Positions 20,164-30,564 of a stretch of DNA of 64,000 nucleotides are shown here, one piece after another. Each line of letters begins with the position of its first letter. Position 1 is the first letter of the stretch. The stretch is from Ehrlichia ruminantium str. Welgevonden (GTDB lineage Bacteria; Pseudomonadota; Alphaproteobacteria; Rickettsiales; Anaplasmataceae): assembly GCF_000026005.1 (NCBI RefSeq), contig NC_005295.2, positions 124,001-188,000 of the forward strand. Direction: 5' to 3'. The notes under the pieces are model-generated. The model was not told the DNA's origin. It worked only from the letters and a program-made list of their open reading frames with translations, and made no database searches. The translations under genes were made by a program, and so were the position numbers.

Positions 20164-21083
20164 ACAACTTGAAAGGAAACATAAAACAGCAAAATGTTAT
20201 ACATTATACTAAACCCAGTCAAGTATTTTGTGCTGTGATGTATAAGCTAAAACAGCAAATTTGTTAAATAAGAGTATCAAGAAATACATATTTGGCATAG
20301 CTATAAAAATTAGATCTATAACTTTACAATGCAATTATTGTAGTGTTTAAACATGGTCAATAATGCTATAAAATTAGCTTATTATTCCGATAGATTTTGA
20401 AAATATAAGTAAGTGAACAACATTACTTTTAATATTGATTAATTAATGATTGTATAAAATTTATGGAGATACTAAGGTCATTTGTGAGAAGATTGCTGTG
20501 ATGTTACTTACTATGAGCTTATTAAGGAAAATTGGATTAGTATTTTAAGTATGTGTTAATTTTTTATAGAGTAAAAAGATCTTTATATATACCTTAACAA
20601 TATTTTTGTATGATGAGAGTACTGTAGTAATTTTATTAGAGTATTGACTATTCTATGAATGATATGCATGCATATTTATAATTGTAGTGTTATACAGAAT
20701 TGCAAAGGTATTTTTTTGCAGTAGATTTTTTATATGGTTAATACATTGATATAATATTGTGAGGATGCAATTGTTATATTATATAGCCTAATTTATGGAA
20801 GTTAAATTTATACACAGGCTGTGTAGGAGAGTAATTTATAAATTAAGTAAGTATTATAATAAAAAAATATGAATATAGTCAGAATATCCTATTAGAGGAA
20901 AATCACTGTTACCTAATTTAATGATCTTAATAAATACACCATTACTAATATAATTACTCCATATTAAGTAAACAAACTTCACAGATAAAATGTACTGATT
21001 CATATATTAAGAATAGGGATTACATTTTTTATAATGAGGTATATTTTTTTTATTTAATGAGAACTAAATTGTTATAAAATTAC
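20164..21083. other. Gene-free spacer upstream of atpH
   Basis: About 900 bp of AT-rich DNA with no credible coding region, RNA or repeat apart from the atpH promoter candidate. It lies between two minus-strand operons. Confidence 0.55.
20196..20222 (-). promoter_or_regulatory. Candidate promoter of the atpH-smpB operon
   Basis: On the minus strand TTGACT (20217-20222) is followed after 15 bp by TATAAC (20196-20201), itself about 33 nt before the atpH ATG. The boxes are good but the spacer is shorter than the ideal 17 bp, and TATAAT also occurs between them. Confidence 0.45.
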
Positions 21084-21338
21084 TTATATAAAATCTATTA
21101 GATCATATATACGTTCAAAATCTATATAGCCTTTTGCTTTTAAATAAATATATAATACTGTCAATAATATAGATGTTACAGTTGCAATAATTGTTTTAAT
21201 CAATAAGTAGGATTTAATTGGAGCACTGCTTGCAATGCCAATTTCTGGGTTATCAGGCACTTCAACTTTTATAGGTAATATTAAAAATAATATAATCCAC
21301 CATGATACAATAAAAAATATTACATCTCCAATACCCAT
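21084..21338 (-). CDS. DUF1467 family small membrane protein
   Basis: An 84-residue protein with two membrane helices, the first around FFIVSWWIILFLILPI and the second near the C-terminus (TIIATVTSILLTVLYIYL). The pattern of a WW-containing helix ending in LP, then a short loop with SAP and a second helix matches the alphaproteobacterial DUF1467 family, whose function is unknown. I start it at the ATG at 21338, 5 nt after the HemY-like stop; a TTG start five codons earlier would overlap that gene. It is the last gene of the lolC operon. Confidence 0.75.
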   Translation of the reverse strand: MGIGDVIFFIVSWWIILFLILPIKVEVPDNPEIGIASSAPIKSYLLIKTIIATVTSILLTVLYIYLKAKGYIDFERIYDLIDFI

Positions 21339-21343
21339 GATCT

Positions 21344-22585
21344 TTAAACCCAAACTATAGTGTTAAACCCTTTACAATTATCGCACTCATAATTCCAATG
21401 TATAGGTATACACTTACACTTTTTACATTGCCAATGTTGATCTGTTATAGCATCTTTGCTGGCTTTGTCTGTCCAATATAAAAGTTCAGTATAATCTTGT
21501 ACCAATACTTTTAATTTTAGCATCAGAAAGTATAAAGAAAGATAAGTCCTGCTCTTGAAAACATTATTTAAATGTTTCATAGCTACATCGTATTCTCCAA
21601 GATTTAGTGCATCCTGCACTATAAGATATATGCTGAAGTAATAATCACTATTAATATTGTATAACTTATGTATTGCTTGACTGTCATGGTGCATGATTTC
21701 TAAATAGAGGTGAGCAATGTCAGGATGTGGACTGATACGATATTCAGATTCAAGTAGCTGAATAGCTTTACGCTTCTTATTAGTATTTATATAAAGTTGG
21801 GCTCTTAGTAGTGTAATAACAGTTCTATGTTTAGAGTAATGTTTCATATTATCAAATACGTATAGCCCATCATCATATTTTTGGTAGGTATAATATTGTT
21901 TTGCTAACGCATAATACAAAATACAAAGTGTTTCTTGAGTGTCGTATGGAACATTGATCTTTAATTTTATTATCTTATGCATTTCTTCAATTGCGCTATT
22001 CCAGTCTCTGGATATACAACATATCTCTAACTTAAAAATAGGTGACCACGCTTGTTTATAAAAAATTTCAAGCATTTTTCTAAATAAGCTTAGCTGTTTA
22101 GACTGATCTTCTATTTGTTTTATGTGATTTAATATATGTATGCCTAATGTAGCATCTATTATTGGAACAACTTTGCTAAATTGTATAAAATATTTTTCTG
22201 CCAAAGTATATTTATTACTGTCAAAATAGAATCTTCCTTTTAATAGAAATAAGGATGGATGATCAAAATCATGTAATTTTGTAATACATTTATCAGCTTT
22301 TTCTATATTACCACAATTCAAATGCATATACCCTTGATCTAGGAGTATGATTCTTTTATCTTGTCTACGTTTTTTACAACCATAAAAACACTGACAAACA
22401 TAGAAGACTAATCTAATCAGGAGAATAACAAAAAGAAAAATAACAGCAATAATACACAGTGCAAACAGAATATTTATTTCAATATTATAATTCAGCCATT
22501 CTATCCTTACAATACCGTCACAATCTATTGCCCATAACCCTACGGTTAATGCTATGACTAAAAATATTAAAACACTTGTAATCAT
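21344..22585 (-). CDS. HemY-type TPR membrane protein with C-terminal zinc ribbon
   Basis: The 413 residues contain two N-terminal membrane helices (about 2-20 and 38-64), as in the HemY N-terminal domain family. A helical tetratricopeptide-like region covers about 85-375, and a CxxC-x10-CxxC knuckle (Cys387, Cys390, Cys401, Cys404) stands just before the end. Alphaproteobacterial HemY proteins of the hemC/hemD neighbourhood have this plan. Their exact role is uncertain, and they are not the oxygen-dependent protoporphyrinogen oxidase of the same name. Its ATG overlaps the upstream gene's stop (ATGA), so the two are translationally coupled. Confidence 0.8.
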   Translation of the reverse strand: MITSVLIFLVIALTVGLWAIDCDGIVRIEWLNYNIEINILFALCIIAVIFLFVILLIRLVFYVCQCFYGCKKRRQDKRIILLDQGYMHLNCGNIEKADKCITKLHDFDHPSLFLLKGRFYFDSNKYTLAEKYFIQFSKVVPIIDATLGIHILNHIKQIEDQSKQLSLFRKMLEIFYKQAWSPIFKLEICCISRDWNSAIEEMHKIIKLKINVPYDTQETLCILYYALAKQYYTYQKYDDGLYVFDNMKHYSKHRTVITLLRAQLYINTNKKRKAIQLLESEYRISPHPDIAHLYLEIMHHDSQAIHKLYNINSDYYFSIYLIVQDALNLGEYDVAMKHLNNVFKSRTYLSLYFLMLKLKVLVQDYTELLYWTDKASKDAITDQHWQCKKCKCIPIHWNYECDNCKGFNTIVWV

Positions 22586-23358
22586 GAAACACCAGGTGAT
22601 TTAATTATATATTTTGATAACTGATCGTATATTACTGATATATTTCTCTCCATAGAAACTATATCTTCAAGTTGTTGGATCCATAATTGTAACTCTATGA
22701 CAGATGATAACTCTTTGTGAGCAATATCTAATGCATCACTCCAAAGATTATTGTCAAGATAATTTTCTACTTCTTTTAAACTGTGTAGTAAAATATCTTG
22801 TTGGTTTTTTACTACAATCCATTTGAAGAAGACTTTTTGTATCATATTAGAACGAGAGTAATGTAAATCACGAGCAATTTTCTTAAATGATAATTTTATC
22901 CTGTTAAATGTGCTTAATTTCCTACTATCCAGTTTTTCTATTTCATTGATTGCTTCATTTATTTTGTAATCATCTAGCTTGAGTAACGTAGGTTTTATTG
23001 AATAAATCAAATGTTTTACTGATATATCTGCGAGGAATGCCTCTTTTAAATTTATAATAGATAACAGAAGCTTTGCAAAACATTCTTCCTGAGTACAGCT
23101 TATATTTTCGTTATTTTCTGACATAACAATGCGCTGTGCTGGACAATTTTCTTTCTGTTTACTAATATATGAGTTAAGTAGACTCTTATTAACTTCTACT
23201 ATAGTGGACCGAATATTATTTTCTATAACCTGTTTATATCCGTCATGCAATGAAATAAGATCTTTCTTAATATCAAGGTAGGAGAAAATTGCAATCACGG
23301 AACAGGAAGCAGTTATTAACATCATAAAGAACCACCCCCATACTTCTCTTGCCACCAT
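22582..23358 (-). CDS. Single-pass membrane coiled-coil protein, mitofilin-like
   Basis: A 258-residue protein with one N-terminal membrane helix (about 8-28) and a long helical remainder. In alphaproteobacteria the gene just before HemY is commonly a mitofilin (Mic60) homologue with the same topology, and the C-terminal run around NNLWSDALDIAHKELS is compatible with its helical end. That assignment rests on position and shape, not on a clear motif; the protein is short for the family. AGGTAA overlaps the lolC stop and serves as ribosome binding site. It overlaps the HemY-like gene by 4 bp. Confidence 0.6.
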   Translation of the reverse strand: MVAREVWGWFFMMLITASCSVIAIFSYLDIKKDLISLHDGYKQVIENNIRSTIVEVNKSLLNSYISKQKENCPAQRIVMSENNENISCTQEECFAKLLLSIINLKEAFLADISVKHLIYSIKPTLLKLDDYKINEAINEIEKLDSRKLSTFNRIKLSFKKIARDLHYSRSNMIQKVFFKWIVVKNQQDILLHSLKEVENYLDNNLWSDALDIAHKELSSVIELQLWIQQLEDIVSMERNISVIYDQLSKYIIKSPGVS

Positions 23359-23366
23359 ATAATTAC

Positions 23367-24602
23367 CTATTCATGTCGTAGAATATCTGCTGGATCTTGA
23401 CAGGCAGCTTTCCTAGCAGGAAGAATAGCTGCAACTAATGATAAAAACAATGATAATAATGATATCTTTACTATGTCCTTTACCAGTAAGATGGAGGGTA
23501 AGGTATCAAAAAAATAAACTATAGGATCAAAAATATTATTGTGACTGATACTCTCTAGTATGTTTTTAATTCCATTAATATTTAAGGAAAATACTACACC
23601 TAGTATGCAACCTACTAATGTACCAATCAATCCTATAAAAAACCCACACATACAAAATATTCTCAGTATACTACCGCGTGTGACACCTAATGTACGCATT
23701 ATAGCAATTGCTCCTTTTTTATCTTGTACCAATATAGACAAACTTGAAATAATATTAAATGTTGCAACTATTATAATTAAAGTCAATATAAAAAACATAA
23801 CATTACTTTCAACTTTTAGGGCATTGAAATAACTACCTTGTTGCATTTTCCAGTCTTCTCCCTTCATGGATGTTTTATCTTCTATTAATTTTAATATTTC
23901 TGATGATCTATTTATATCGTCAATTGAGACTTCAATATTATGAACTCTATTGCCATAATGAAAAAGTAGTTGCGAAGAATGTAAAGGCATATACACGAGA
24001 GTACTATCATATTCGTACATTCCTAAATCGAATACTGCAATAACTTTGTAGCTCTTCATGCGTGGGATACTACCTATTACTGTAGGAATACTATCTGATG
24101 AGAGAATGGTTATTTTATCTCCATAATTCACATTCAGAATTTCTGCCAATTTTATACCTATTACTATACCATTGTCTAGGTCAGATATATTACCTCTTAC
24201 GATGTTGTCAGCGATTATGTTTTTTCTTAGTAGATCTTGTTTACTGATTCCTCTTACTATGATTCCGGAAACACTTTGTTCGGATTTTGCCATAGCTTGG
24301 TTTTCAGTTATGGGAATTGCATCTATTACACCAGGAATATCTTTAATTAATTTTGCAACGTCATGATAATTAGTATCTTTCTCATTATTGTTGAAGTAAA
24401 TTGCTACTTGACCATTAACTCCTACAATACAATTTAACAACTTTTCGCCAAATCCGTTCATTACGGACATCACTATAATTAGTGTGGCGACTCCTAATGT
24501 AATCCCAATAAATGATAACATAGTAATCATAGAACATAAAAATTGACTTCTGTTAGATTGTAAGTAACGCAATGCTAGCATCAACTCAAACTTAAATAAC
24601 AT
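23367..24602 (-). CDS. lolC: Lipoprotein-releasing ABC transporter permease LolC/LolE
   Basis: Inner-membrane permease that extracts outer-membrane lipoproteins for LolA with the ATPase LolD. At 411 residues it is full length. The start MLFKFELMLALRYL and first helix (about 25-50, containing GVATLIIVMSVMNGF) are characteristic. A periplasmic domain runs from about 55 to 265, followed by three helices near 270-295, 315-340 and 370-395, and the usual C-terminal PARKAACQDPADILR. One such protein probably serves as a homodimer, as in other reduced genomes. First gene of a four-gene minus-strand operon. Confidence 0.93.
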   Translation of the reverse strand: MLFKFELMLALRYLQSNRSQFLCSMITMLSFIGITLGVATLIIVMSVMNGFGEKLLNCIVGVNGQVAIYFNNNEKDTNYHDVAKLIKDIPGVIDAIPITENQAMAKSEQSVSGIIVRGISKQDLLRKNIIADNIVRGNISDLDNGIVIGIKLAEILNVNYGDKITILSSDSIPTVIGSIPRMKSYKVIAVFDLGMYEYDSTLVYMPLHSSQLLFHYGNRVHNIEVSIDDINRSSEILKLIEDKTSMKGEDWKMQQGSYFNALKVESNVMFFILTLIIIVATFNIISSLSILVQDKKGAIAIMRTLGVTRGSILRIFCMCGFFIGLIGTLVGCILGVVFSLNINGIKNILESISHNNIFDPIVYFFDTLPSILLVKDIVKISLLSLFLSLVAAILPARKAACQDPADILRHE

Positions 24603-26160
24603 GCAAATACATCCGATTAAATTATAGAAAAGAATAATATTATTTACTCATTGTTACTAGTAATGATATTCAAGAATTTTATTACTGAAATGTTAATATC
24701 TGTTTATTATTTTTTATAATTTCTGCTAAACAACATGCTATACACTTTAATAATATAAATAGCTAATAGAAATTAATAGGTCAAAGCTGTTTGTGAAGAT
24801 GAATTTTGTAAGTACTTTAACTATTACATAGAATGTAATTCACGATTACATCATTCATATTTTTGAATTCAGTAGATCTAATAAAGTCATAATAGTATGT
24901 GGTTTTATTGTTATTATATGAAATGTATTTCTTATTTTATCTCTGTTGTAATATTCAATGTATTGTTTCTATTGTGGTGAATTTTGTGTCGATTATCTTT
25001 GTTAGTAGCCTACATTTTTTGAATGATGTTACTAGTATGTAAATTAGTGGCAAATTTAAAACGTGTTGTCAATTCATTAAATAATATTCACGTTTATAGT
25101 ATCAAATGTATGTTGCTTTTTTTTTTACTTTGTAGTGATGTTCAATAATTATTACTTGTAATAAAGTAATTTTGTATACATTGCCTTTATTTAGTACATA
25201 TATTTTAGATAGTATTATTATTCTCAAGTTAGTGATAGTTAAAATATATTGTCATCTGTAGTATATGCACTTTAGTGTTATGAGGTACATATTACTTTTT
25301 GTATTTTGTTAAATTGTCTATTATCAAATACATCTGTTTTAAATGTTATCTTCAAGTCAGTGGTAGTTAAGAATATGTTATTACCTGTATTGTATGCACT
25401 TTAGCGCTGTGAGGTACATATTAATTTTGTATTTTGTGTAGATTATCTATTATCAAATACATCTGTTTTAAATAGTATTGTTATCTTTAAGTTCATGATA
25501 CATTAAGAATATATTGTCAGTTAGTGTATCTATTATAGTATATGTACCTTAGTGCTATGAGGTACATATTATTTTTGTATTTTGTGTAGGTTATCTATTA
25601 TCAAATACATCTGTTTTCAATAGTATTGTTATCTTTAAGTTCATGATACATTAAAAATATATTGTCAGTTAGTATATCTATTATAGTATATATACCTTAG
25701 TGCTATGAAGTACATATTATTTTTGTATTTTGTGTGGGTTATCTATTATCAATACATCTGTTTTAAATGTTATCTTCAAGTCAGTGGTAGTTAAGAATAT
25801 GTTATTACCTTAGTGCTATGAGGTACATATTACTTTTTGTATTTTGTGTATGTTATCTATTATCAATACATCTGTTTTAAATAGTATTGTTATCTTTAAG
25901 TTAGTGATACATTAAGAATATAGTTATCAAGTGCTATGTCTTTAATGTGTGTATTTTAGTATTATCAAGTACGTATTATTCTTTTTTTATTTTGTGATTA
26001 TGTTCAATATGATTGTTTATAGTAGAACAAATTTTTGGAGACTACTTTGTCAATAGCATATAATTTGTGATACAGGTATGTAAATTAGTAGTACATTAAC
26101 ACATTGTCAAATTGCTTGTCTTCTAATATCCTAAACTGTTCTCTTATCTAAATAAGTATT
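24603..26160. other. Divergent spacer between lolC and holA, with imperfect repeats
   Basis: No gene. The right half (about 25200-25990) is a block of imperfect tandem repeats described separately. The left half shows nothing beyond AT-rich DNA. Promoters for both divergent genes must lie here. Confidence 0.6.
25200..25990. repeat. About six imperfect tandem copies, 113-148 bp
   Basis: The landmark GA(G/A)GTACATATTA recurs at 25282, 25411, 25559, 25707 and 25820, with a more diverged copy near 25965. Spacing is 129, 148, 148 and 113 bp because segments such as GTCAGTTAGTGTATCTATTATAG are present in some units only. Other shared words are TATCTATTATCAA-TACATCTGTTTT and GTTATCTT(C/T)AAGT. Non-coding, upstream of holA. 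Confidence 0.88.
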
Positions 26161-27180
26161 ATGAAGATTACATCATCAAAATTACGTACATTCTTGAGTG
26201 ATCCACAGTCTGTCAGTAACATTTTAATTTATGGTAATGATTATGGGAAAATTAGTATGTACAGGGATAAGATCATTAGTAGTATAAGATCTAATGTGGA
26301 CTTTACCATTACCAATATTGATTTTCCTAGCATAAATAAAAATCCAGGTACATTATTTGTAGAACTTAGCACTGTACCTATGTTTTGTACACGTAAACTG
26401 CTGATATTAACAAATGGAGAGAAAGTTTTGTCTAATGAACTAAGAGATATCTTAGAACATAATATAGGTAATAACTATGTTATTATTATTGCAGGAGAAT
26501 TACCAAATGATTCTACATTAAGGCAGTACTATGATTCTTCATCAAGTGCTGTATCTATAGGATGTTATAAAGATGATAATAATAATCTAGCATTTATAGT
26601 ATCAGATTTTCTTACGGAGAATAACGTACAGTTTAACAATGAAATATTGCAATATTTATGTCATTCTCTCTCTAAAAATCCTCATGCTCTACAATCAGAA
26701 CTTGAAAAACTTATCTTATACATAGGGAATAGTAAAAACTTGACAATCCAAAGCATTCAAGAGGGATTACTTACAGAATTAGATCCAGTATCAGATGACT
26801 TATATATATCTATTGTAGAGCGAGATATAGAAAATTTTACAAAATTTTCTAATATTTTATTGAAAAATAAGTTTACACCGATATTGCTAATACGTGTACT
26901 GTTAAAATACTTTCTAAGATTAGAATATATAATAAGAACAATAACAAGTGGAATACCAATAGATCAGGTGTTAAAACTTATTCAACCTCCTGTATTTTTT
27001 AAATTGGTGCCTATTATAAAAAAACATGTTGTAAATGTTTCTTATGATGAAGTTAATTATATAATAAGAAAACTGCTGGAAATAGAAATACAGTGTAAAA
27101 AATCAGATTCAAATCACGAGATAATATTCAAGCATTATGTTACTGCAATGATGAAAAGTAGACAGAACGTAAGAAAATAA
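26161..27180 (+). CDS. holA: DNA polymerase III subunit delta
   Basis: Clamp-loader subunit that opens the beta sliding clamp. The 339-residue protein has the usual opening of the family (SNILIYGNDYGKISMYRDKI), a conserved STVPMFCTRKLLIL segment near 70-83, the LSKNPHALQSELEKLILYIG helix region near 177-196, and the C-terminal collar helices. The family is poorly conserved in sequence, but order and length fit. The ATG follows AATAAGTATT with no strong ribosome binding site. Solitary gene. Confidence 0.88.
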   Translation: MKITSSKLRTFLSDPQSVSNILIYGNDYGKISMYRDKIISSIRSNVDFTITNIDFPSINKNPGTLFVELSTVPMFCTRKLLILTNGEKVLSNELRDILEHNIGNNYVIIIAGELPNDSTLRQYYDSSSSAVSIGCYKDDNNNLAFIVSDFLTENNVQFNNEILQYLCHSLSKNPHALQSELEKLILYIGNSKNLTIQSIQEGLLTELDPVSDDLYISIVERDIENFTKFSNILLKNKFTPILLIRVLLKYFLRLEYIIRTITSGIPIDQVLKLIQPPVFFKLVPIIKKHVVNVSYDEVNYIIRKLLEIEIQCKKSDSNHEIIFKHYVTAMMKSRQNVRK

Positions 27181-28473
27181 GTTTCTCTTAATATATAAAT
27201 TAATATTGATACTAATATGGAATATTAATAATTAAAAGTATAAAAATCTATAATAATCAATTCTTAAAGGAAATAAAATATGTAATATACTACTTGTTTG
27301 ATAGAATTTTATTGCTATTTGAAAATGTATATATAGTTTTGTGAAGGAGATATATAAAAATTTATACATAATTGCGTTGTAAGTTTTTGTTCAGTATAAC
27401 TAAGGGTATTCTACATTATAAGTTTATGAGATGAAAGATATATACAGTTTGTAAAGTATTGTATAGCTAAATAATTTGTAGGTTTTCAATATCTATGTAT
27501 CTGTCCTAATAAACAATAATTATCACTATTTAGCGACTCATCATGTATTTATTTGATAGATCTTATCAAGCAAATTACTAACTTATATATTTTATAAGTT
27601 TATTGTCTATTTTTAATAAATATTATCCTAAATTATGCTATCTCAAAACTTAAGTTTAGTAGTATGACAAATAGTTTATAATTCTACTAAAATATTATAA
27701 CAGAGAAAGTTATGAGTGTGATTGTATATGGAGTTGTTAGAATTACTTTCTATTGAGTTTAATGAAAATTATTCTTAATAATAATGAGGACATAATTTAA
27801 AAAGGTTGATAAAAGTTCAGATTTATCACTTAAATATTTTTCTATACTAAATAAGTTGTGAACATTTTTTCAATAAAGTAACATTAGTATACAGTACAAC
27901 TATTTGTTAGCCATCTAATGGTTTGATAAAAATTATTTTCTACCATTTAAATATTACTAATTAAGTAGGTTATCAATATTCTTTTGGTGATATAATAACT
28001 ATTTTTAATATCATTGTAGTTGTTTTATTGTTATATTGTTGTTAGTAAGAGTAGTATTTATTATTTGAAATCATTATTAGTTAAAAAAATTGTATATATT
28101 TTACTATTATTATTGTGATCATTAATATCTGTGGTAGTTGTTTGTTAACCATGGTATTTACACTTAAGTATTTTACCAAACTAAATAAATTGTTAATAGT
28201 ACTTGTAGTGAAATAGTAGTTGTTATTAACACATACAACTATTTGTCAAATAACTATAGTTTGATAAAAATTTATAATTCAGTATTACATGTTATAGCTT
28301 TTATTTTGTAATACTTCTCTTAATGTTAGAATATGTAGGTTAAAACGTAATTATTCAAATTTTCAATAATGTAATTATGATTTATTTAATATAAGTAAAG
28401 CTATACTTTGCAAGTCTTTATTAAAGTCTTATAATAAATAATTCTTATTTTTAAGTATTTTTAAGAATTTCTA
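27181..28473. other. Spacer upstream of ccmF with a diverged duplication
   Basis: No gene. Two diverged copies of about 130 bp occur at roughly 27820-27945 and 28156-28285, sharing CACTTAA(A/G)TATTTT-ACTAAATAA and ACAACTATTTGT-(C/A)TA-GGTTTGATAAAAATT words. The rest is featureless AT-rich DNA. Confidence 0.5.
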
Positions 28474-30390
28474 ATGATTCATTTAATAGATCTTCCTATT
28501 TTAATTGCTTGTATATTGTCTATAAGTTATCCATTTGTAAGTCTTGTATCTTATCGTTATTTGAAAATACTGACAATATTGATTTTTGCATCTACAAGTT
28601 ATGCAATGGGATTGTTGTTATATATACACATTACTAATGATTTTTCATTTTATAATGTGTATTATAATTCGCATACAACTAAGCCGTTACTATATAAAAT
28701 ATCTGGTATTTGGGGTAATCATGAAGGGTCGATTTTATTGTGGGTATGGATAATAAGTTTCTATAATTTTTTATTGGAAATAATCCTTGATAAAGGAGAT
28801 TTGAAGAAAGTAACTATATCGATACAACATATAATTAATTTTGGGTTTTTATTGTTTACTATATTAGTATCCAATCCTTTTGTTAAGATGCCTACTGTAG
28901 AGCACGAGGGATTAGGCTTTAACCCTATGTTGCAGGATGTGGGGTTAATGGTTCATCCACCTATTTTATATTTAGGTTATGTGGGATTTAGTGTTGTATT
29001 CTCTCTTGCGATTGCTGGGATTGTTGTACAAAGTGACAACGTAAAATGGGCAGTAATTATAAATAAATGGGCTCTACTTGCTTGGTCTTTTTTGACATTA
29101 GGGATAGGATTAGGTAGCTGGTGGGCTTATAGAGAACTAGGCTGGGGTGGATTTTGGTTTTGGGATCCAGTTGAGAATGCTTCACTTATGCCTTGGTTAC
29201 TGGGTACTGCTCTGATTCATCTATTGCCTGTGGTAAAAAGATTTAATATCTGTTATAACTTTGCTACTTTGTTGTCAATCTCAACATTTACTATGAGCCT
29301 TATTGGAACTTTTTTAGTAAGGTCTGGTGTATTAATTTCAGTACATGCTTTTGCAAATGATCCAGAGCGTGGTATGTATTTGTTGATGTTAGTTAGCATA
29401 ATAATTAGTAGCGGGATTCTTAGTTTTATTCTATTTGAAAATAAGGTTCAAATAAAACAGTATAACTTTGTTCTTATGTCGAGAGTGACAATGTTATTGT
29501 TCAATAATGTTTTATTATTGACGGCTTTTACTATAGTGCTTATTGGAACTATTTATCCTATTGTACTGGAATTTATAACTGGAGATATTATTGCTGTAGG
29601 TGCTCCATATTATAATTCTTTGTTTAACTATCTAATATTCTGTACTTTATTACTTATGGTTATTGTTTTGGGACTAAGTTGGAATGGAAATAAATTTATT
29701 ATAGAAAATTTAAAATTTTCTGGTCTTATTACTTTGCTTATGTTGCCTTTTATTATAAATAATAATTTCTTTGTCATTGTGATAATACTGTTATCTATTC
29801 TCTTGTGTTTGTCAGTATTGGAGGGATATTGTTACAAAATAAAGCTATTTTTAGTACCATTATATAGTACCATTGAGTTAGTAAAATCATGTTCTGCAAA
29901 GTATTATTCTATGATGTTTGCTCATATAGGTGTTGCAGTTTTTATATTGGGTATTGTTTTTTCTAGCATATGGGGTGAGACATATGAGCTTTATATGAAA
30001 GAGAATAGCTCTGTTAATGTTAACAGTTTTCGAGTAGTTTTGTCGAAATTAGATTTAGTGTATAAGGAAAACTATAATGCTATTCGTGGAAAATTCTCAA
30101 TATTAAAGTCTAACATTGTTGTAAGTGAAATATTTCCTGAAAATAGATTTTATCTGGTTGAAGGTGTAAGAAATGCAGAAAGTGCAATATTTAGAAATTG
30201 GTTATCTGATATTTATGTTGTAATTGGTGATATAGATAAAGTAAGAGGTATTGCTGTTAAGATATATTATAAGCCATTTTTAAATTTAATATGGATAGGA
30301 TTTCTATTGATAACATGCGGTGGTATTGTGGGTTTGTTTTCTAGTAAGGATAAAAATAACAAACAATTTTTATTTCAAGAAAGTTATTAA
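28474..30390 (+). CDS. ccmF: Cytochrome c maturation protein CcmF (heme lyase)
   Basis: Multi-spanning inner-membrane protein that transfers heme to apocytochrome c in system I. The 638 residues have about 14 hydrophobic helices. The conserved WGNHEGSILLW block lies at 80-90, HPPILYLGYVG near 161-171, the tryptophan-rich WWD heme-handling domain at about 216-241 (SWWAYRELGWGGFWFWDPVE), and SLIGTFLVRSGVL near 274-286. The long C-terminal periplasmic loop precedes the final helix. Other ccm genes are not adjacent, as usual in Rickettsiales. A 174-bp gap separates it from ygfZ on the same strand. Confidence 0.96.
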   Translation: MIHLIDLPILIACILSISYPFVSLVSYRYLKILTILIFASTSYAMGLLLYIHITNDFSFYNVYYNSHTTKPLLYKISGIWGNHEGSILLWVWIISFYNFLLEIILDKGDLKKVTISIQHIINFGFLLFTILVSNPFVKMPTVEHEGLGFNPMLQDVGLMVHPPILYLGYVGFSVVFSLAIAGIVVQSDNVKWAVIINKWALLAWSFLTLGIGLGSWWAYRELGWGGFWFWDPVENASLMPWLLGTALIHLLPVVKRFNICYNFATLLSISTFTMSLIGTFLVRSGVLISVHAFANDPERGMYLLMLVSIIISSGILSFILFENKVQIKQYNFVLMSRVTMLLFNNVLLLTAFTIVLIGTIYPIVLEFITGDIIAVGAPYYNSLFNYLIFCTLLLMVIVLGLSWNGNKFIIENLKFSGLITLLMLPFIINNNFFVIVIILLSILLCLSVLEGYCYKIKLFLVPLYSTIELVKSCSAKYYSMMFAHIGVAVFILGIVFSSIWGETYELYMKENSSVNVNSFRVVLSKLDLVYKENYNAIRGKFSILKSNIVVSEIFPENRFYLVEGVRNAESAIFRNWLSDIYVVIGDIDKVRGIAVKIYYKPFLNLIWIGFLLITCGGIVGLFSSKDKNNKQFLFQESY

Positions 30391-30564
30391 CTCTATTTAT
30401 ATGTAAATTTGTGTATTTTATTGTAAATAATAATATATCTTAGTTAAATTATAAACTGTAATATAGTGTACTAAATTTGCTTATGGATAATAATTAAATT
30501 TTGTAGTGTGTTATAAATTAGTTATTGTGTAATGTATGAACTGAAATTTTAAGTATATAAAAAT

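Noticed and set aside
21338-21353. TTG start for the DUF1467 gene
   Set aside because: It would overlap the upstream stop; the ATG at 21338 gives the usual family length with a short gap.
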